From: Hymenobacter puniceus
Lineage (GTDB): Bacteria > Bacteroidota > Bacteroidia > Cytophagales > Hymenobacteraceae
Assembly (NCBI RefSeq): GCF_014333525.1
Contig: NZ_JACSCX010000002.1
Coordinates: 682,001 to 746,000 of the forward strand
Length of the DNA: 64,000 bases
Direction: 5' to 3'
Shown here: in pieces, positions 24,627 to 33,606 of the stretch
Numbering within the stretch: position 1 is the stretch's first letter
How the letters are laid out: the number at the start of each line of letters is the position of its first letter
The notes under the pieces: model-generated
What the model was told of the DNA's origin: nothing
Database searches by the model: none
What the model saw: only the letters and a program-made list of their open reading frames with translations
Program-made: the position numbers and the translations under genes

Positions 24627-25463
24627 ATGCTATTCGCCTACTTTTCCGATGACGCGCAGCTGCGCGCCCATCTGCCCGCCACGGCCGACGTGACGCTGGC
24701 CAAGTTCCAGAGCTACATCGACCGGGCCCGCGACCAGTACGCCCGCCACGAGCTGGGCCTACCGCTGCTGGAGTACATCGAAGGCGGCAACGCTCCGGAG
24801 GCGCTGCTGAAGGTGCTGCGCCCGGCCCTGGCCAGCTTCGGCTATTTCCTGTTTCTGCCGGTGGGCAGCGTGCTGCTGACCAGCAACGGCGCGGCCCAGT
24901 ACCAGAGCGACACCCAGAAGGCCGCGACCGATAAGCAGGTGGAGCGGGCCAGCACTTGTCTGGAGGAAGATGGGTATGCCCAGCTGGAGGCAGTGCTCGA
25001 CTACCTGGAGCTGCACGCCGCCGACTTCCCGGCCTGGCGCAATTCGGCGGCCTATACCGTGAACGAGGGCAGCTACCTACGCACGGCCACCGAATTTGAC
25101 CGCTACGTGCACATCGACAATTCCCGCAAGCAGTTCCGGGCGCTGTGGCCGTCCCTGCGCGCTTTCGAGCTGCGCTGCCTGCGCCCGGTGCTGGGTGCCC
25201 AGCTTAATGCCCGGCTGCTGCAGGAGATAGAGCAGCCGGAGCATGCCGGCGTCATCGACCTGATCCGGATGGCGCTGGCCAGCCTGTGCTACCCGGGCGA
25301 CGACTTACGCCGCGTGACGGCCGCCGCCGCGCTAGAGGAGCTGGACCAGCACCTGCACGAGCACGTCGCGGAGTACCCCGAGTTTCTCAATTCCCCTTCA
25401 TATCAGCCGGTGGCACAGCAGTACGACCAGTCTGAAAGCGGCTTCTACGCCTTCATTCCCTAG
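24627..25463 (+). CDS. Head-tail connector-type protein (DUF6712-like)
   Basis: A 278-residue helical protein directly after the portal gene. It has Tyr/Phe-rich patches (FLFLPVGSVLLTSNGAAQYQ) and a repeated DxxLE pattern. I recall similar proteins in Bacteroidota prophages under DUF6712, placed after the portal. Position suggests a head completion or connector protein. Function is not shown by motifs. Confidence 0.6.
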   Translation: MLFAYFSDDAQLRAHLPATADVTLAKFQSYIDRARDQYARHELGLPLLEYIEGGNAPEALLKVLRPALASFGYFLFLPVGSVLLTSNGAAQYQSDTQKAATDKQVERASTCLEEDGYAQLEAVLDYLELHAADFPAWRNSAAYTVNEGSYLRTATEFDRYVHIDNSRKQFRALWPSLRAFELRCLRPVLGAQLNARLLQEIEQPEHAGVIDLIRMALASLCYPGDDLRRVTAAAALEELDQHLHEHVAEYPEFLNSPSYQPVAQQYDQSESGFYAFIP

Positions 25464-25464
25464 T

Positions 25465-25773
25465 ATGACCACCAGCGAACTTCTATTCCGAATCATCACG
25501 ATAGCCCTCACAGCTATCAGCGTGACGGCCGCCGTCTACAACGTGCTGACGGCCCGCAGCACTCGCAACGACGAACAGCAAAAAGCCAAGCTCGATACCA
25601 CCGCGGAACTGGCCAAGCGCAATGAGCAGGATATCAAAAACCTGAAAGAGCGCATGGAGGCCTGCGATGAACGCACTGAAAAGCGCCTCGACCAGATTGG
25701 CAATGACGTGGCAGAGGTGAAAAAGCTCTTTACCAATTTTCTCATCGACACGCTGCGCGCCGCGCGGCCTTAA
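25465..25773 (+). CDS. Small membrane protein with coiled coil (XhlA-like topology)
   Basis: A 102-residue protein. Residues 8-30 are a membrane helix (ITIALTAISVTAAVYNVL); residues 38-92 are a charged coiled coil (EQDIKNLKERMEACDERTEK); a short basic end follows. The topology matches XhlA/BhlA-type lysis helpers. It opens a run of membrane and lysis genes, so I read it as the first lysis-cassette member. Confidence 0.6.
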   Translation: MTTSELLFRIITIALTAISVTAAVYNVLTARSTRNDEQQKAKLDTTAELAKRNEQDIKNLKERMEACDERTEKRLDQIGNDVAEVKKLFTNFLIDTLRAARP

Positions 25774-25787
25774 CCCCTTCCTCTTTT

Positions 25788-26237
25788 ATGAATACGCTCA
25801 ATTTCATTCGTGGCATCTTCCGCCGCTGGTTCCCCGCGCTGCTCGCCGTGTTACTCTGCGCAGCCTACTACCAGTACACGACTGCTCAGCAGGCGACTCG
25901 CGCCGCACTGACTACCGCAGTCAGCACGGGGCAGCTCAACGCCGACAGCCCTCTGATTGCTGCCGCCCATAACACGGAAATCCCGCCATTCGGGCTGGTG
26001 ACCGGCAAGTTCATCTTCGCGCTAGGCCTGTTCTTTGGCGGGCTGGCCGCCGTGTGGTTTGTGCTGCGCTTCGTGGTGCCGGTGCTGCCTCGCTGGGCCA
26101 CCAATCCGCTGACCGGCTACAAGACCGCTTTTATGGGCCTGGATACTGCTGATCAGTTGCGCACCTTCAACACGGTGTGGCTCTGCCTGCTCGGCTACTT
26201 TGCCTTTTGCGTCCTCTCTGCCTGCCTCGTTTCGTAA
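25788..26237 (+). CDS. Putative holin with three membrane segments
   Basis: A 149-residue protein. Hydrophobic segments lie at about residues 14-27 (FPALLAVLLCAAYY), 72-97 (KFIFALGLFFGGLAAVWFVL) and 129-148 (WLCLLGYFAFCVLSACLV). Position directly before the endolysin, with a TAATG overlap, supports a holin that opens the inner membrane. It has no sequence family that I recognise. Confidence 0.6.
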   Translation: MNTLNFIRGIFRRWFPALLAVLLCAAYYQYTTAQQATRAALTTAVSTGQLNADSPLIAAAHNTEIPPFGLVTGKFIFALGLFFGGLAAVWFVLRFVVPVLPRWATNPLTGYKTAFMGLDTADQLRTFNTVWLCLLGYFAFCVLSACLVS

Positions 26238-26812
26238 TGCGGGCCTTGCTACTTGGCTGCTGGCTGCTGCTCACCAGCCTGGCCTGCCCAGCGCAGATTG
26301 CCTCCCGCGCTAAGCCGGCCGCCATTGAGTGTCAGCTGCAGGCCTCCGCCGAGCGGATGCATGTCCGGGAACGGACCGGCCGCAATGACGGCCCCGAAGT
26401 GGAGGCGGCGCAGAAGGCTGCCGGGGCCAAGAAGTTTGATCCGTGGTGTGGCTGCGAAATGTTCGTTCAGCAGCAATCGTGTGGGCTGCCTTCGCCCAAG
26501 TGGCCGGCCGCCGCCCGCAACTGGAGCCAGCTCACAAGCACCCGCACCTTCTTCATTCGCGGCTTGCGCGGCTCGGTAGACAGCGTGCGGCTGGGCACCA
26601 TTGTCACTTTCTACTATGCCAATCTGGGCCGCGTGGGCCACGTCGGCAAAGTAGTCGGTGTCGGCCGACCGCTACGGGCTGGCCGTGCGCCGCGCACCTT
26701 CCTCGTCAACAGCGGCAACACTGGCCGGGGCGGGGGCCGTGACGGAGCCGGAGTCTATAACGTCAACTATCCTGCCTATCAGATCTACGGCGGGGCAAAC
26801 TGGAGCTACTGA
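26237..26812 (+). CDS. Endolysin with signal peptide (CHAP/NlpC-type)
   Basis: A 191-residue protein. Residues 1-20 are a signal or signal-anchor (RALLLGCWLLLTSLACPAQ). The catalytic part has R-xx-GRNDGPEVEAAQKAAG, then PWCGCEMFV (candidate nucleophile C71) and GRVGHVGKVV (H135), the layout of Cys/His peptidoglycan amidases. It should cut cell-wall peptides in the periplasm. The signal suggests export independent of the holin, which would then trigger rather than gate it. Start chosen from the TAATG overlap with the holin gene. Confidence 0.75.
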   Translation: MRALLLGCWLLLTSLACPAQIASRAKPAAIECQLQASAERMHVRERTGRNDGPEVEAAQKAAGAKKFDPWCGCEMFVQQQSCGLPSPKWPAAARNWSQLTSTRTFFIRGLRGSVDSVRLGTIVTFYYANLGRVGHVGKVVGVGRPLRAGRAPRTFLVNSGNTGRGGGRDGAGVYNVNYPAYQIYGGANWSY

Positions 26813-26816
26813 TTCG

Positions 26817-26957
26817 ATGAAGACTCGCCTGCTAATTCTTATAGGTGCCCTGCTGCTGAGCAGCTGCATCACCCACTCGCCGACCGTTGCCGGCACCACG
26901 GCCAAGAAGGGCATGAACAACGTGCCGATTGTAAAGCGTGAAAAACGGCACTTCTAA
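26817..26957 (+). CDS. Small lipoprotein in the lysis cassette
   Basis: A 46-residue ORF. MKTRLLILIGALLLSSC is a clear lipoprotein signal with lipobox LSSC; the mature part is about 29 residues and basic. It overlaps the next lipoprotein gene (TAATG). It resembles Rz1-type outer spanins in size, though the mature part is not Pro-rich. Confidence 0.6.
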   Translation: MKTRLLILIGALLLSSCITHSPTVAGTTAKKGMNNVPIVKREKRHF

Positions 26958-27325
26958 TGCGTAGTCGCTATTTCATTCTGTTCGTGGCCCTGCTGAGCAG
27001 CTGCGCAACGCCCCGCATATTCGCGCCTGATCCGGAACCGGCCCCACTAATCGTGAAACTCGACTCCACCGGCATGGCGACCGGTATCTCCATCTCCGGC
27101 AAGATCAAAGGCGACGTGTACCTGCAGCAGGGTCAGGGCAATTCCGTAGCCAACAACACCAAGGCCGACCAGCGCGACCAGACGGCTCAGAAAGCCGACC
27201 AGCGCGACCAATCCGACCACAGCGAAGGCATCAAGAGCAGCCACGTCGTAGCGGGTGCGGTAGTGCTCGTGGTGCTTGTGGTGGGCCTCGTCTTACTATT
27301 TATCCGAACCCGGCCCGCCACATGA
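26957..27325 (+). CDS. Candidate unimolecular spanin (lipoprotein with C-terminal membrane helix)
   Basis: A 122-residue protein. The N-terminus ILFVALLSSC is a lipoprotein signal; residues about 95-116 (VVAGAVVLVVLVVGLVLLFI) form a C-terminal membrane helix. Between them is a periplasmic linker with the repeat KADQRDQ at two places. A lipid anchor in the outer membrane plus an inner-membrane helix is the definition of a u-spanin such as T1 gp11, which fuses the two membranes at lysis. It follows endolysin. Overlaps the next gene by ATGA. Confidence 0.7.
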   Translation: MRSRYFILFVALLSSCATPRIFAPDPEPAPLIVKLDSTGMATGISISGKIKGDVYLQQGQGNSVANNTKADQRDQTAQKADQRDQSDHSEGIKSSHVVAGAVVLVVLVVGLVLLFIRTRPAT

Positions 27326-28152
27326 GCCAAGCCACCATCAAAGGCCGCACCTATACGGTGGCCGGCACCTGGAACGACCTCACGGGCAAGCAGCTCGTGC
27401 AGGTCGTTCGTTTGCTTTTCGCCCCGCGTGAAGTGTTGGATCTGCGCATGCGCCTCGTGCTCGTGCTGCTGCAGGCCCGTTGGAAGCTGCGGCTGAGCAA
27501 GCACCTGATGGGCCTGAGTGAGGAGTGGGCGGCTGAGCTGCTGCCGCTGGCTGACTTTTTACTGGAGGCCAGCCAGCTCACCAAGCAGCTGCTGCCGCGG
27601 CTGCGGCCGTCGTGGCTTGGGCCCGTGCTACATGGGCCCACCGACCGGCTGGCTAAAGGCGACCTGGGCGAGTGGATTGAAGCGGAAGCCGCCTACCACG
27701 ACTACCACAAAACCAAGGATGTGCGCCACCTGAACATGCTGGTGGCCGTGCTCTACCGCCCCAAGCGCACGCACAAGCCTGATAATCCGGCCGACGATAA
27801 CGGCGACGTGCGCGAAGTATTCAACGGCAACACGCTGCCGGCGCGCGCGGAGCTGGTGGCGCGGCTGCCGCTGGCCGTGCGCCAGGCCGTGCTGCTGTTT
27901 TATGATGGCTGCCGGCGCCGCATCATCCGGGCCTACGAAGAAACCATCTTCGCCTCCGACCCTGAAAACCCAGGCAAGAACAAGGGCCAGCACCCACGCC
28001 AGGCCTTCCTAGGCATCGCCGCCGAACTGGCCACGACGCCTGACCGCTTCGATGCCATCATCCGCCTGCCACGCGGCACCGTCTTTTTCGACCTGGACCG
28101 CCGCATCAAGCAGAACCAGGAGCGCGAGGCTGAGCGGGCCCGCAATTCTTAA
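27322..28152 (+). CDS. Helical phage protein, tail assembly region
   Basis: A 276-residue basic, helical protein starting in an ATGA overlap with the spanin gene. N-terminal 20 residues are strand-like (ATIKGRTYTVAGTWNDLTGKQ). The rest has repeated leucines and arginines. Its place before tail completion and tape measure genes suggests a tail chaperone or assembly factor. I saw no frameshift site between it and the next gene. Confidence 0.55.
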   Translation: MSQATIKGRTYTVAGTWNDLTGKQLVQVVRLLFAPREVLDLRMRLVLVLLQARWKLRLSKHLMGLSEEWAAELLPLADFLLEASQLTKQLLPRLRPSWLGPVLHGPTDRLAKGDLGEWIEAEAAYHDYHKTKDVRHLNMLVAVLYRPKRTHKPDNPADDNGDVREVFNGNTLPARAELVARLPLAVRQAVLLFYDGCRRRIIRAYEETIFASDPENPGKNKGQHPRQAFLGIAAELATTPDRFDAIIRLPRGTVFFDLDRRIKQNQEREAERARNS

Positions 28153-28170
28153 CTTATAAGGTAAGTTCTC

Positions 28171-28656
28171 ATGAGCACCGACGACATCGAGGAGTATTTC
28201 GAGCTGATGGCTACGAAGCTGAAGGAAATCCGGCACACGCCGGCACTGCCTCGTTTCGTGCGCTTCAACATCGAGGAGGTACTCAAAGGCCTGCGCCATA
28301 ACCTCAACATGACCAGCTATTGTCTGCTGCTGGAGGCACCGGAGGGCGTTATCGACGACAACCAGGCCGATCAGTTCTGGGACAACCAGGTAGTGTCGTA
28401 CATGGTGCTGCGCCAGGTCGAGTTGAACGACTTCGCGGCCGAGCGGGCCACCGTGGCGGAGGCCCGCAAAATCGGTGTCAAGATCCTCACGCGCATCCTG
28501 TCTGATGAGCGGTTTGGTGAGGTGAACCTGGCGGAAGATCCGGTCGAGTACGAAAAGGTGGGCCCGGTCTTCAACAATGCCTTCGGCTACCGCATCAGCT
28601 TTACGGCCAAAGACCCGATCAGCCTGGCGTACAAATCGTCGGACTGGGATGCCTGA
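28171..28656 (+). CDS. Tail region protein, unknown
   Basis: A 161-residue acidic protein (IEEYFELMATKLKEIRHTP; WDNQVVSYMVLRQVELNDF; FNNAFGYRISFTAKDPISL). The order suggests a tail or head-completion protein. No family recognised. It overlaps the following gene by 8 bp. Confidence 0.6.
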   Translation: MSTDDIEEYFELMATKLKEIRHTPALPRFVRFNIEEVLKGLRHNLNMTSYCLLLEAPEGVIDDNQADQFWDNQVVSYMVLRQVELNDFAAERATVAEARKIGVKILTRILSDERFGEVNLAEDPVEYEKVGPVFNNAFGYRISFTAKDPISLAYKSSDWDA

Positions 28657-29143
28657 TACCAACACGTCGGAGGTGCTGCAGGTAGTGCAGCAGTGGGCCA
28701 AGCGGCTGGAGGGCATCCTCGACCAGGAGTTCGACAAGCTGGGTATAGGTCAGAACGACGACCTGCGCCCCTCGGTGCGCCACAAGGTGTACCAGATGGC
28801 CGGCGACATGATCGGCTACGACCTAAGCTTTCTGGGCTACGGGCGGTTTGTCGATATCGGCACTGGTAAGGGCAACGGCCGCGCTGAGCGCGACCTGAGC
28901 GTGGGCGGCATCCTCACCAAACTGGAAAGCCAGGACACCAACGGGCGCATCCTGAAGCGCCGGCGCGGCAAGGGCGGCCAGTTCAAGAAAAACAAGCGCG
29001 AGAAGAAGGGCCGCAAGCCGAAGAAATGGTACTCCCGGGCCTTCTATGGGCAGCTCAACCGGCTGATGGGCGTTGTATCGGCAACGATGGTGGAGTCTGC
29101 GGTAATTTCTGTAAAAGCTGGTTTACAGAATCTGAATGCATAG
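28649..29143 (+). CDS. Tail completion protein (HK97 gp10/virion morphogenesis-like)
   Basis: A 164-residue protein. The DIGTGKGNGRAERD stretch with a nearby basic helix (LKRRRGKGGQFKKNKREKKG) is like virion morphogenesis proteins (gpS or HK97 gp10 class). Start chosen where it overlaps the previous stop. The last 30 codons are overlapped on the other strand by the end of a membrane protein gene. Confidence 0.6.
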   Translation: MPDTNTSEVLQVVQQWAKRLEGILDQEFDKLGIGQNDDLRPSVRHKVYQMAGDMIGYDLSFLGYGRFVDIGTGKGNGRAERDLSVGGILTKLESQDTNGRILKRRRGKGGQFKKNKREKKGRKPKKWYSRAFYGQLNRLMGVVSATMVESAVISVKAGLQNLNA

Positions 29144-29897
29144 CAGCTTTGTATTGATTAAGTCGAGCCTCTTGAACTGAATCACCCAATATGTAATAGC
29201 CGAGTTCGAGTTTCTCTATTTTTTCTTCTGCAATTATGGTCCGAACAGAATTATTGTTACTGAGAAAGAAGTGATGGTTGCCGGCTTTGCCTAGATACTT
29301 AGTTAGATTGATACTGCTGTTTTGTGAGCTTGGTATCACGTAATCGTATACGTAGTTGTTTTCTATCTGCCAAGCGTCCTTTCTGCCTTCAATGAAGGCG
29401 TTCACAACTAGAAAATTGACGAAAAACAGTACCCCGAGTGTGCCTTCTTTACGCCAGTATCCGGCGTTTTCCGGAATGATAAGCTTCCCAATAAGACTGG
29501 AAACAATGAAATTCAGGAACATGAATCCGATAAAATACACATCCCAGTTTGTTCTCGCTTCAATGACCAATCTTTCAGTATCTGAAGTAACAGGCCGTAA
29601 GTTCAGGTAGTAGTAAGCGCCACAACTGATAATCACAACTACCAGTACAAACCATCCACTGATGTTGCCTAAACGCTCAAGAACGGCTTTACATAGCATA
29701 TGGAAGATCGAATTGATTAGTGTTACTACGACAGTAGACACGAGTGGTGCCGTCACTCCTTTTACTAGGTCTTGTATTGGGTAATAATTGAAAGCGTCAA
29801 TGCCAAAAGTTCCCCAATATCCAGTGTTATAGGCAACGGAGACCAAGTACAAATAGGGCAATATCCAGAAGGCTAATCGGTCAAATGAGATTTTCAT
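29055..29897 (-). CDS. Multi-pass membrane protein, antisense cargo gene
   Basis: A 280-residue protein with hydrophobic segments at about residues 8-25, 45-68, 80-98, 118-140 and 150-170, then a soluble C-terminal half (SSQNSSINLTKYLGKAGNHH). The gene is AT-rich, runs against the late genes, and lies between tail completion and the tape measure promoter. Its 3' end overlaps the tail completion gene. This is the pattern of a moron expressed in the lysogen. Superinfection exclusion or phage defence at the membrane is a guess. No family recognised. Confidence 0.65.
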   Translation of the reverse strand: MKISFDRLAFWILPYLYLVSVAYNTGYWGTFGIDAFNYYPIQDLVKGVTAPLVSTVVVTLINSIFHMLCKAVLERLGNISGWFVLVVVIISCGAYYYLNLRPVTSDTERLVIEARTNWDVYFIGFMFLNFIVSSLIGKLIIPENAGYWRKEGTLGVLFFVNFLVVNAFIEGRKDAWQIENNYVYDYVIPSSQNSSINLTKYLGKAGNHHFFLSNNNSVRTIIAEEKIEKLELGYYILGDSVQEARLNQYKAAMHSDSVNQLLQKLPQTPPSLPIQRPSAG

Positions 29898-29938
29898 AAG
29901 GCGTTATTTTGTCAAAGTTATAGCCTTATATCCTTAAA

Positions 29939-29978
29939 ACCCTGTCCTTTTTCCCGCCTCCAGACCGCCGCAGTTTCG
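29939..29978 (+). promoter_or_regulatory. Late promoter element copy 4 (tape measure/tail operon)
   Basis: The first 20 bases are identical to copy 3 and the end reads CAGTTTCG. TTTG is replaced by TTCG here. The ATG at 29983 begins at element position 45. Confidence 0.75.
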
Positions 29979-29982
29979 CGGC

Positions 29983-32900
29983 ATGAGTGTTCGGAAAGAT
30001 GAAGTCCAGGTGTCCGTCATCGTCGATGGCAAACAGGGCATAAACGAGCTGGGACGGCTCGAAATGGAGGCTGCCGAGCTACGGCAGCAGATGAAAGGCC
30101 TGAAACGCGACTCCGAGGAGTTTGCCCAGGCCTCCGAGAAATACGCCCAGGTGAAGCAACGTACCCGCGAACTGCGCGAGGAACTCGGCGTCACGGGCAT
30201 GACCATGCGCCAGCTGCGCACCTACTCCAATGAGCTGAAGCGGGAGATGGACAACCTCACGGCGGGCACGCCCGAGTGGGAGCGTCTAAATGGCAAGCTG
30301 CAGGAGGTGAATGGCACCATGGGCAAGCAGAAGGAGCAGATGCAGGGGCTGAGCAAGTTCTGGGAGCAGATCAAGGGCGAGGTGAAATCCTTCGGCATGT
30401 TGGCCGTGGGCTTCCTGGGCTTTCAGTTTCTCTCGCAGGAAATCGGCAACGTCATCAGCAAAAATGCCAAGTTGAGCGACTCCTTTTCTGATATCCAGAA
30501 GACGACGGGCATGACGGCCGGCGAGGTCCGGGCGCTGAATAAAGACCTCAGCCAGGTCAATACCCGCACCAAGGGCGACGAGCTGCGCAAAATTGCTGCT
30601 GATGCTGGCCAGCTGGGTATTGCCAAGAATGACATCCTCGCTTTCACGGTGGCCACCGACAAGCTGTATGTGGCGCTGGGTGATGAGTTCGGCAGTGTCG
30701 AGGAGGTAACCAAGCAGACGGGCGCCCTGCGCAACATCTTCTCTGATATCAAGTCGCAGAAGGTCGATGAGGATATGCTCCACATCGGCAACGCCATCAA
30801 CGTCTTGGGGAGTGAGGGCGCGGCCACCGGGCCCGTAATTGCCGATTTCGCCAACCGTATCGGCGGCGTCGGCATCAGCATGGGCCTGACCAGTGGCCAG
30901 GTGCTCGGCCTATCTGCCACGATGCAGGAGTTGAATATCAACGCGGAGCGCGGTGGTACCGCTACCGTGAAGATTCTGCAGGGTATGGCTTCGGAGCCAG
31001 CCAAATTTGCGCGTGTCGCCGGCATGGAGGCCGCTAAATTCAAGAAGCTGGTGGATACCGACCTCTACGGAGCGTTGGTGAAGGTGATGGAAGGCACCAA
31101 GCAGTCCGGTGCTTCGGCCACGGCCCTGGCCGGCATCTTGAATGACTTGGGCGTAGATGGCGCCGGTGCCTCGGAGGTGATGGCCAAGCTGGGCAGCAAC
31201 ACCGACATGCTGCAGGCCAAGGTGAAGCGGGCCAGCGGCGCGCTCAGCGAAACGTCGTCGATTATGGGCGAGTTCGACACCAAGAACAACAACTTCGCGG
31301 CGAAGCTGGAGCGCATCGGCAAGGCATTGAACTCCTCTTTCGTCAATTCTGCCATTATGGATGGGCTGGAGGGCATTGTGGATGGCCTCGACAGCATGAT
31401 TGGCAAATCTGATGAAGTGGAGCAGCTTACGCTGTCCTTCGAGCGCCAGAAGCAGGCCGTAGCAGATCTGGCCAAAAATACCGAGCCGCTTATCGACCGG
31501 TATGAGCAGCTGAAGGGCAAAACCAGCCTCAACAAAACGGAGCAGGCGGAACTCGACACCATCGTGGGCAAGCTGGCCGACACCATTCCATCGGCTGTAA
31601 CCGAGTGGGATAAGTACGGCAAGGCGCTGGGCATCAACTCCGGCTTGGCCCGCGAGTTCCTGGCCGAGCAGAAGGCACTGCTGCGCGTGATGAACGAAGA
31701 TGCCATCGAAGGGGCTGAAACCAAGCTCACGCGCATCCAGGGCAAAATTATCAATGCTACCCGCGAGCTAAACCAGAAGGATGAACAGGGCCGCACTGGC
31801 TACCGTCAGGAAGTAAATGAGGATGGTTCAACATCCTACTACCGGCGTTCCACTGGCGAAATTGCGCTGATGCGCGCCGCCCTGAAGCGCCTGCAGGAGG
31901 ATGAAGTGGCCGCACGTGGCATCCTGGCTAACCTGAAAGGGGAGAAGACTCCGGAGCAGATCAAGTCCGAAATGGATGCCAAGTGGCTGGCCTACGTTTT
32001 TGGTGACCAGAAAGGCCTCAAAGCCGTTGAGGAGCAGCACTTGGGCTTGCTGCAGGAGATTGATGAAAAAATCAAGCGCCTCACGGAGCAGCAGTTGGCT
32101 ACGCGTAGTAAGGCGGAGATTCTGCAGCTGAAGAAGCAGATCGAGGAGCAGCAGAACTACCGGCTGCGCCTACTCGGAGAGTTTCGTGACAAGGAAGCCG
32201 AGAAGGACGCGGCCCAGCTGGAGAAGGATAAGGCTGCCGCCCTGAAGAATTTCCGGGCGCTGCAGGAGGTGGCCATGCAGGAGCAAGCCAAGCTCCGCGC
32301 CACCGATGCCGACGCCGACCAGCAAGCCATCAACCAGCTGGAGGCCCACTATGAAACGCTGATGCAGCGGGCCACCGAGTTTGCCGCCAGCACGCTGCTT
32401 TCGGAGGCAGAGCACCGGGCGGCCCTGGCCACGGTGAACCTGCTGGCCGACACCCGCGACGAGGCCCGCGACAACCTGAAGAAGCAGCAGGCCGAAAAGC
32501 GGGCCGCTGAGGCGCTCAAATTCGAGTACGACCACGAAATGGCGCGGGTGAACCTGCGCATTCTGCTGGCCAAACGAAACCAGAAAAACGACCCCCAGGA
32601 GTTGGAGGACGCCATGGTGGAGAAGGTGGAGAAGCAGCGCGACTTCGAGCTGAAGAACACCAAACTCACCGAGGAGCAAAAGCAGCTCATCATCCGCGAG
32701 TCGGAAGATGCTATTGCGGCCATCCGGGCCAACGGTGCTGACCGGGCACTGGAGAAGCTGCAGGAGACTGTACGCGAGTTTGCGGGCTACATGCAGGACG
32801 CCGCGCAGACGATGGCAGCCTATATGAAGCAGCAGAACGAGAATGAGCTGAAGCGCCTGCAGGAGGGCCAGAACAAGCGTTTGCGGTCACTCGACCAGGA

Positions 32901-33606
32901 AAACAAGGCCGGCCTCATGGGCAAGGCCGAGTATGAAACCCGGAAGCTGAATCTGGAGGAGCAGTTCGAGCAGAACTCTGCGAATATCAAACGGCGCCAG
33001 GCTGAGCGCGATAAGGAGTTTCAGATGTTCGAGGCCATCACGCGCACGGCTGTTGCCGTCGTCGAGGGTCTTATCCAGGGTGGGCCAGCGCTGGCGGCCT
33101 TCTATGGTTTGCTGGGCGGTATTCAAATTGCCACCATTGCCTCCGCTGAAATTCCGGCATTTGCCGAGGGCGGTTTCACCGCCGCCGAGGTGGCGGGCAT
33201 GGAGCATGTCAACCTTTCGCGCTCTACAGGTGGCATGCTGCCCAACAGCGGCCCGTTCCTGGCCACCGTGAATGAGGTAGGCGCGGAGTACTTCGTGCCG
33301 CACAACCTGCTTTCGCAGCCGGTCGTGGCCAACCACGTCGCCGCCATCGAAGCCATCCGCACCGGTGCAATGCCGGCATTCGCCCAGGGTGGATTCTCCG
33401 CCACGCCGCCGCCGAGCTATAGTGCGCCAACCAGTAGCGCCCCAACCGGCATGAGTGAGGCTACCGCGCAGCAGATGCTTGCCGAGTTCACCACCCTGCG
33501 CCAGCTCTGGCAAGCTGGCGCCGTGGTAAGGGCTGAAGTAGTGCCGGAGGCGCTGGCCAAGACCACACAAACCAATACATCCATCTATCAGGATTCCTCA
33601 GTGTAA
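29983..33606 (+). CDS. Tail tape measure protein (TP901-like core)
   Basis: A 1207-residue protein, the longest in the prophage. Residues 20-110 are coiled coil. Residues about 165-460 match the TP901 tape measure core pattern (KTTGMTAGEVRALNKDLSQV, DAGQLGIAKNDILAFT). Residues 700-1030 are a very long coiled coil. A small hydrophobic region follows (AFYGLLGGIQIATIAS) and Gly/Pro-rich AEGGF repeats end it. It sets tail length and may help DNA entry. It starts 5 nt after late promoter copy 4. Confidence 0.9.
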   Translation: MSVRKDEVQVSVIVDGKQGINELGRLEMEAAELRQQMKGLKRDSEEFAQASEKYAQVKQRTRELREELGVTGMTMRQLRTYSNELKREMDNLTAGTPEWERLNGKLQEVNGTMGKQKEQMQGLSKFWEQIKGEVKSFGMLAVGFLGFQFLSQEIGNVISKNAKLSDSFSDIQKTTGMTAGEVRALNKDLSQVNTRTKGDELRKIAADAGQLGIAKNDILAFTVATDKLYVALGDEFGSVEEVTKQTGALRNIFSDIKSQKVDEDMLHIGNAINVLGSEGAATGPVIADFANRIGGVGISMGLTSGQVLGLSATMQELNINAERGGTATVKILQGMASEPAKFARVAGMEAAKFKKLVDTDLYGALVKVMEGTKQSGASATALAGILNDLGVDGAGASEVMAKLGSNTDMLQAKVKRASGALSETSSIMGEFDTKNNNFAAKLERIGKALNSSFVNSAIMDGLEGIVDGLDSMIGKSDEVEQLTLSFERQKQAVADLAKNTEPLIDRYEQLKGKTSLNKTEQAELDTIVGKLADTIPSAVTEWDKYGKALGINSGLAREFLAEQKALLRVMNEDAIEGAETKLTRIQGKIINATRELNQKDEQGRTGYRQEVNEDGSTSYYRRSTGEIALMRAALKRLQEDEVAARGILANLKGEKTPEQIKSEMDAKWLAYVFGDQKGLKAVEEQHLGLLQEIDEKIKRLTEQQLATRSKAEILQLKKQIEEQQNYRLRLLGEFRDKEAEKDAAQLEKDKAAALKNFRALQEVAMQEQAKLRATDADADQQAINQLEAHYETLMQRATEFAASTLLSEAEHRAALATVNLLADTRDEARDNLKKQQAEKRAAEALKFEYDHEMARVNLRILLAKRNQKNDPQELEDAMVEKVEKQRDFELKNTKLTEEQKQLIIRESEDAIAAIRANGADRALEKLQETVREFAGYMQDAAQTMAAYMKQQNENELKRLQEGQNKRLRSLDQENKAGLMGKAEYETRKLNLEEQFEQNSANIKRRQAERDKEFQMFEAITRTAVAVVEGLIQGGPALAAFYGLLGGIQIATIASAEIPAFAEGGFTAAEVAGMEHVNLSRSTGGMLPNSGPFLATVNEVGAEYFVPHNLLSQPVVANHVAAIEAIRTGAMPAFAQGGFSATPPPSYSAPTSSAPTGMSEATAQQMLAEFTTLRQLWQAGAVVRAEVVPEALAKTTQTNTSIYQDSSV

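Noticed and set aside
28100-28200. Programmed frameshift joining the 27322 and 28171 tail genes
   Set aside because: The genes are separated by 18 bp with a stop between and no slippery run at the junction.
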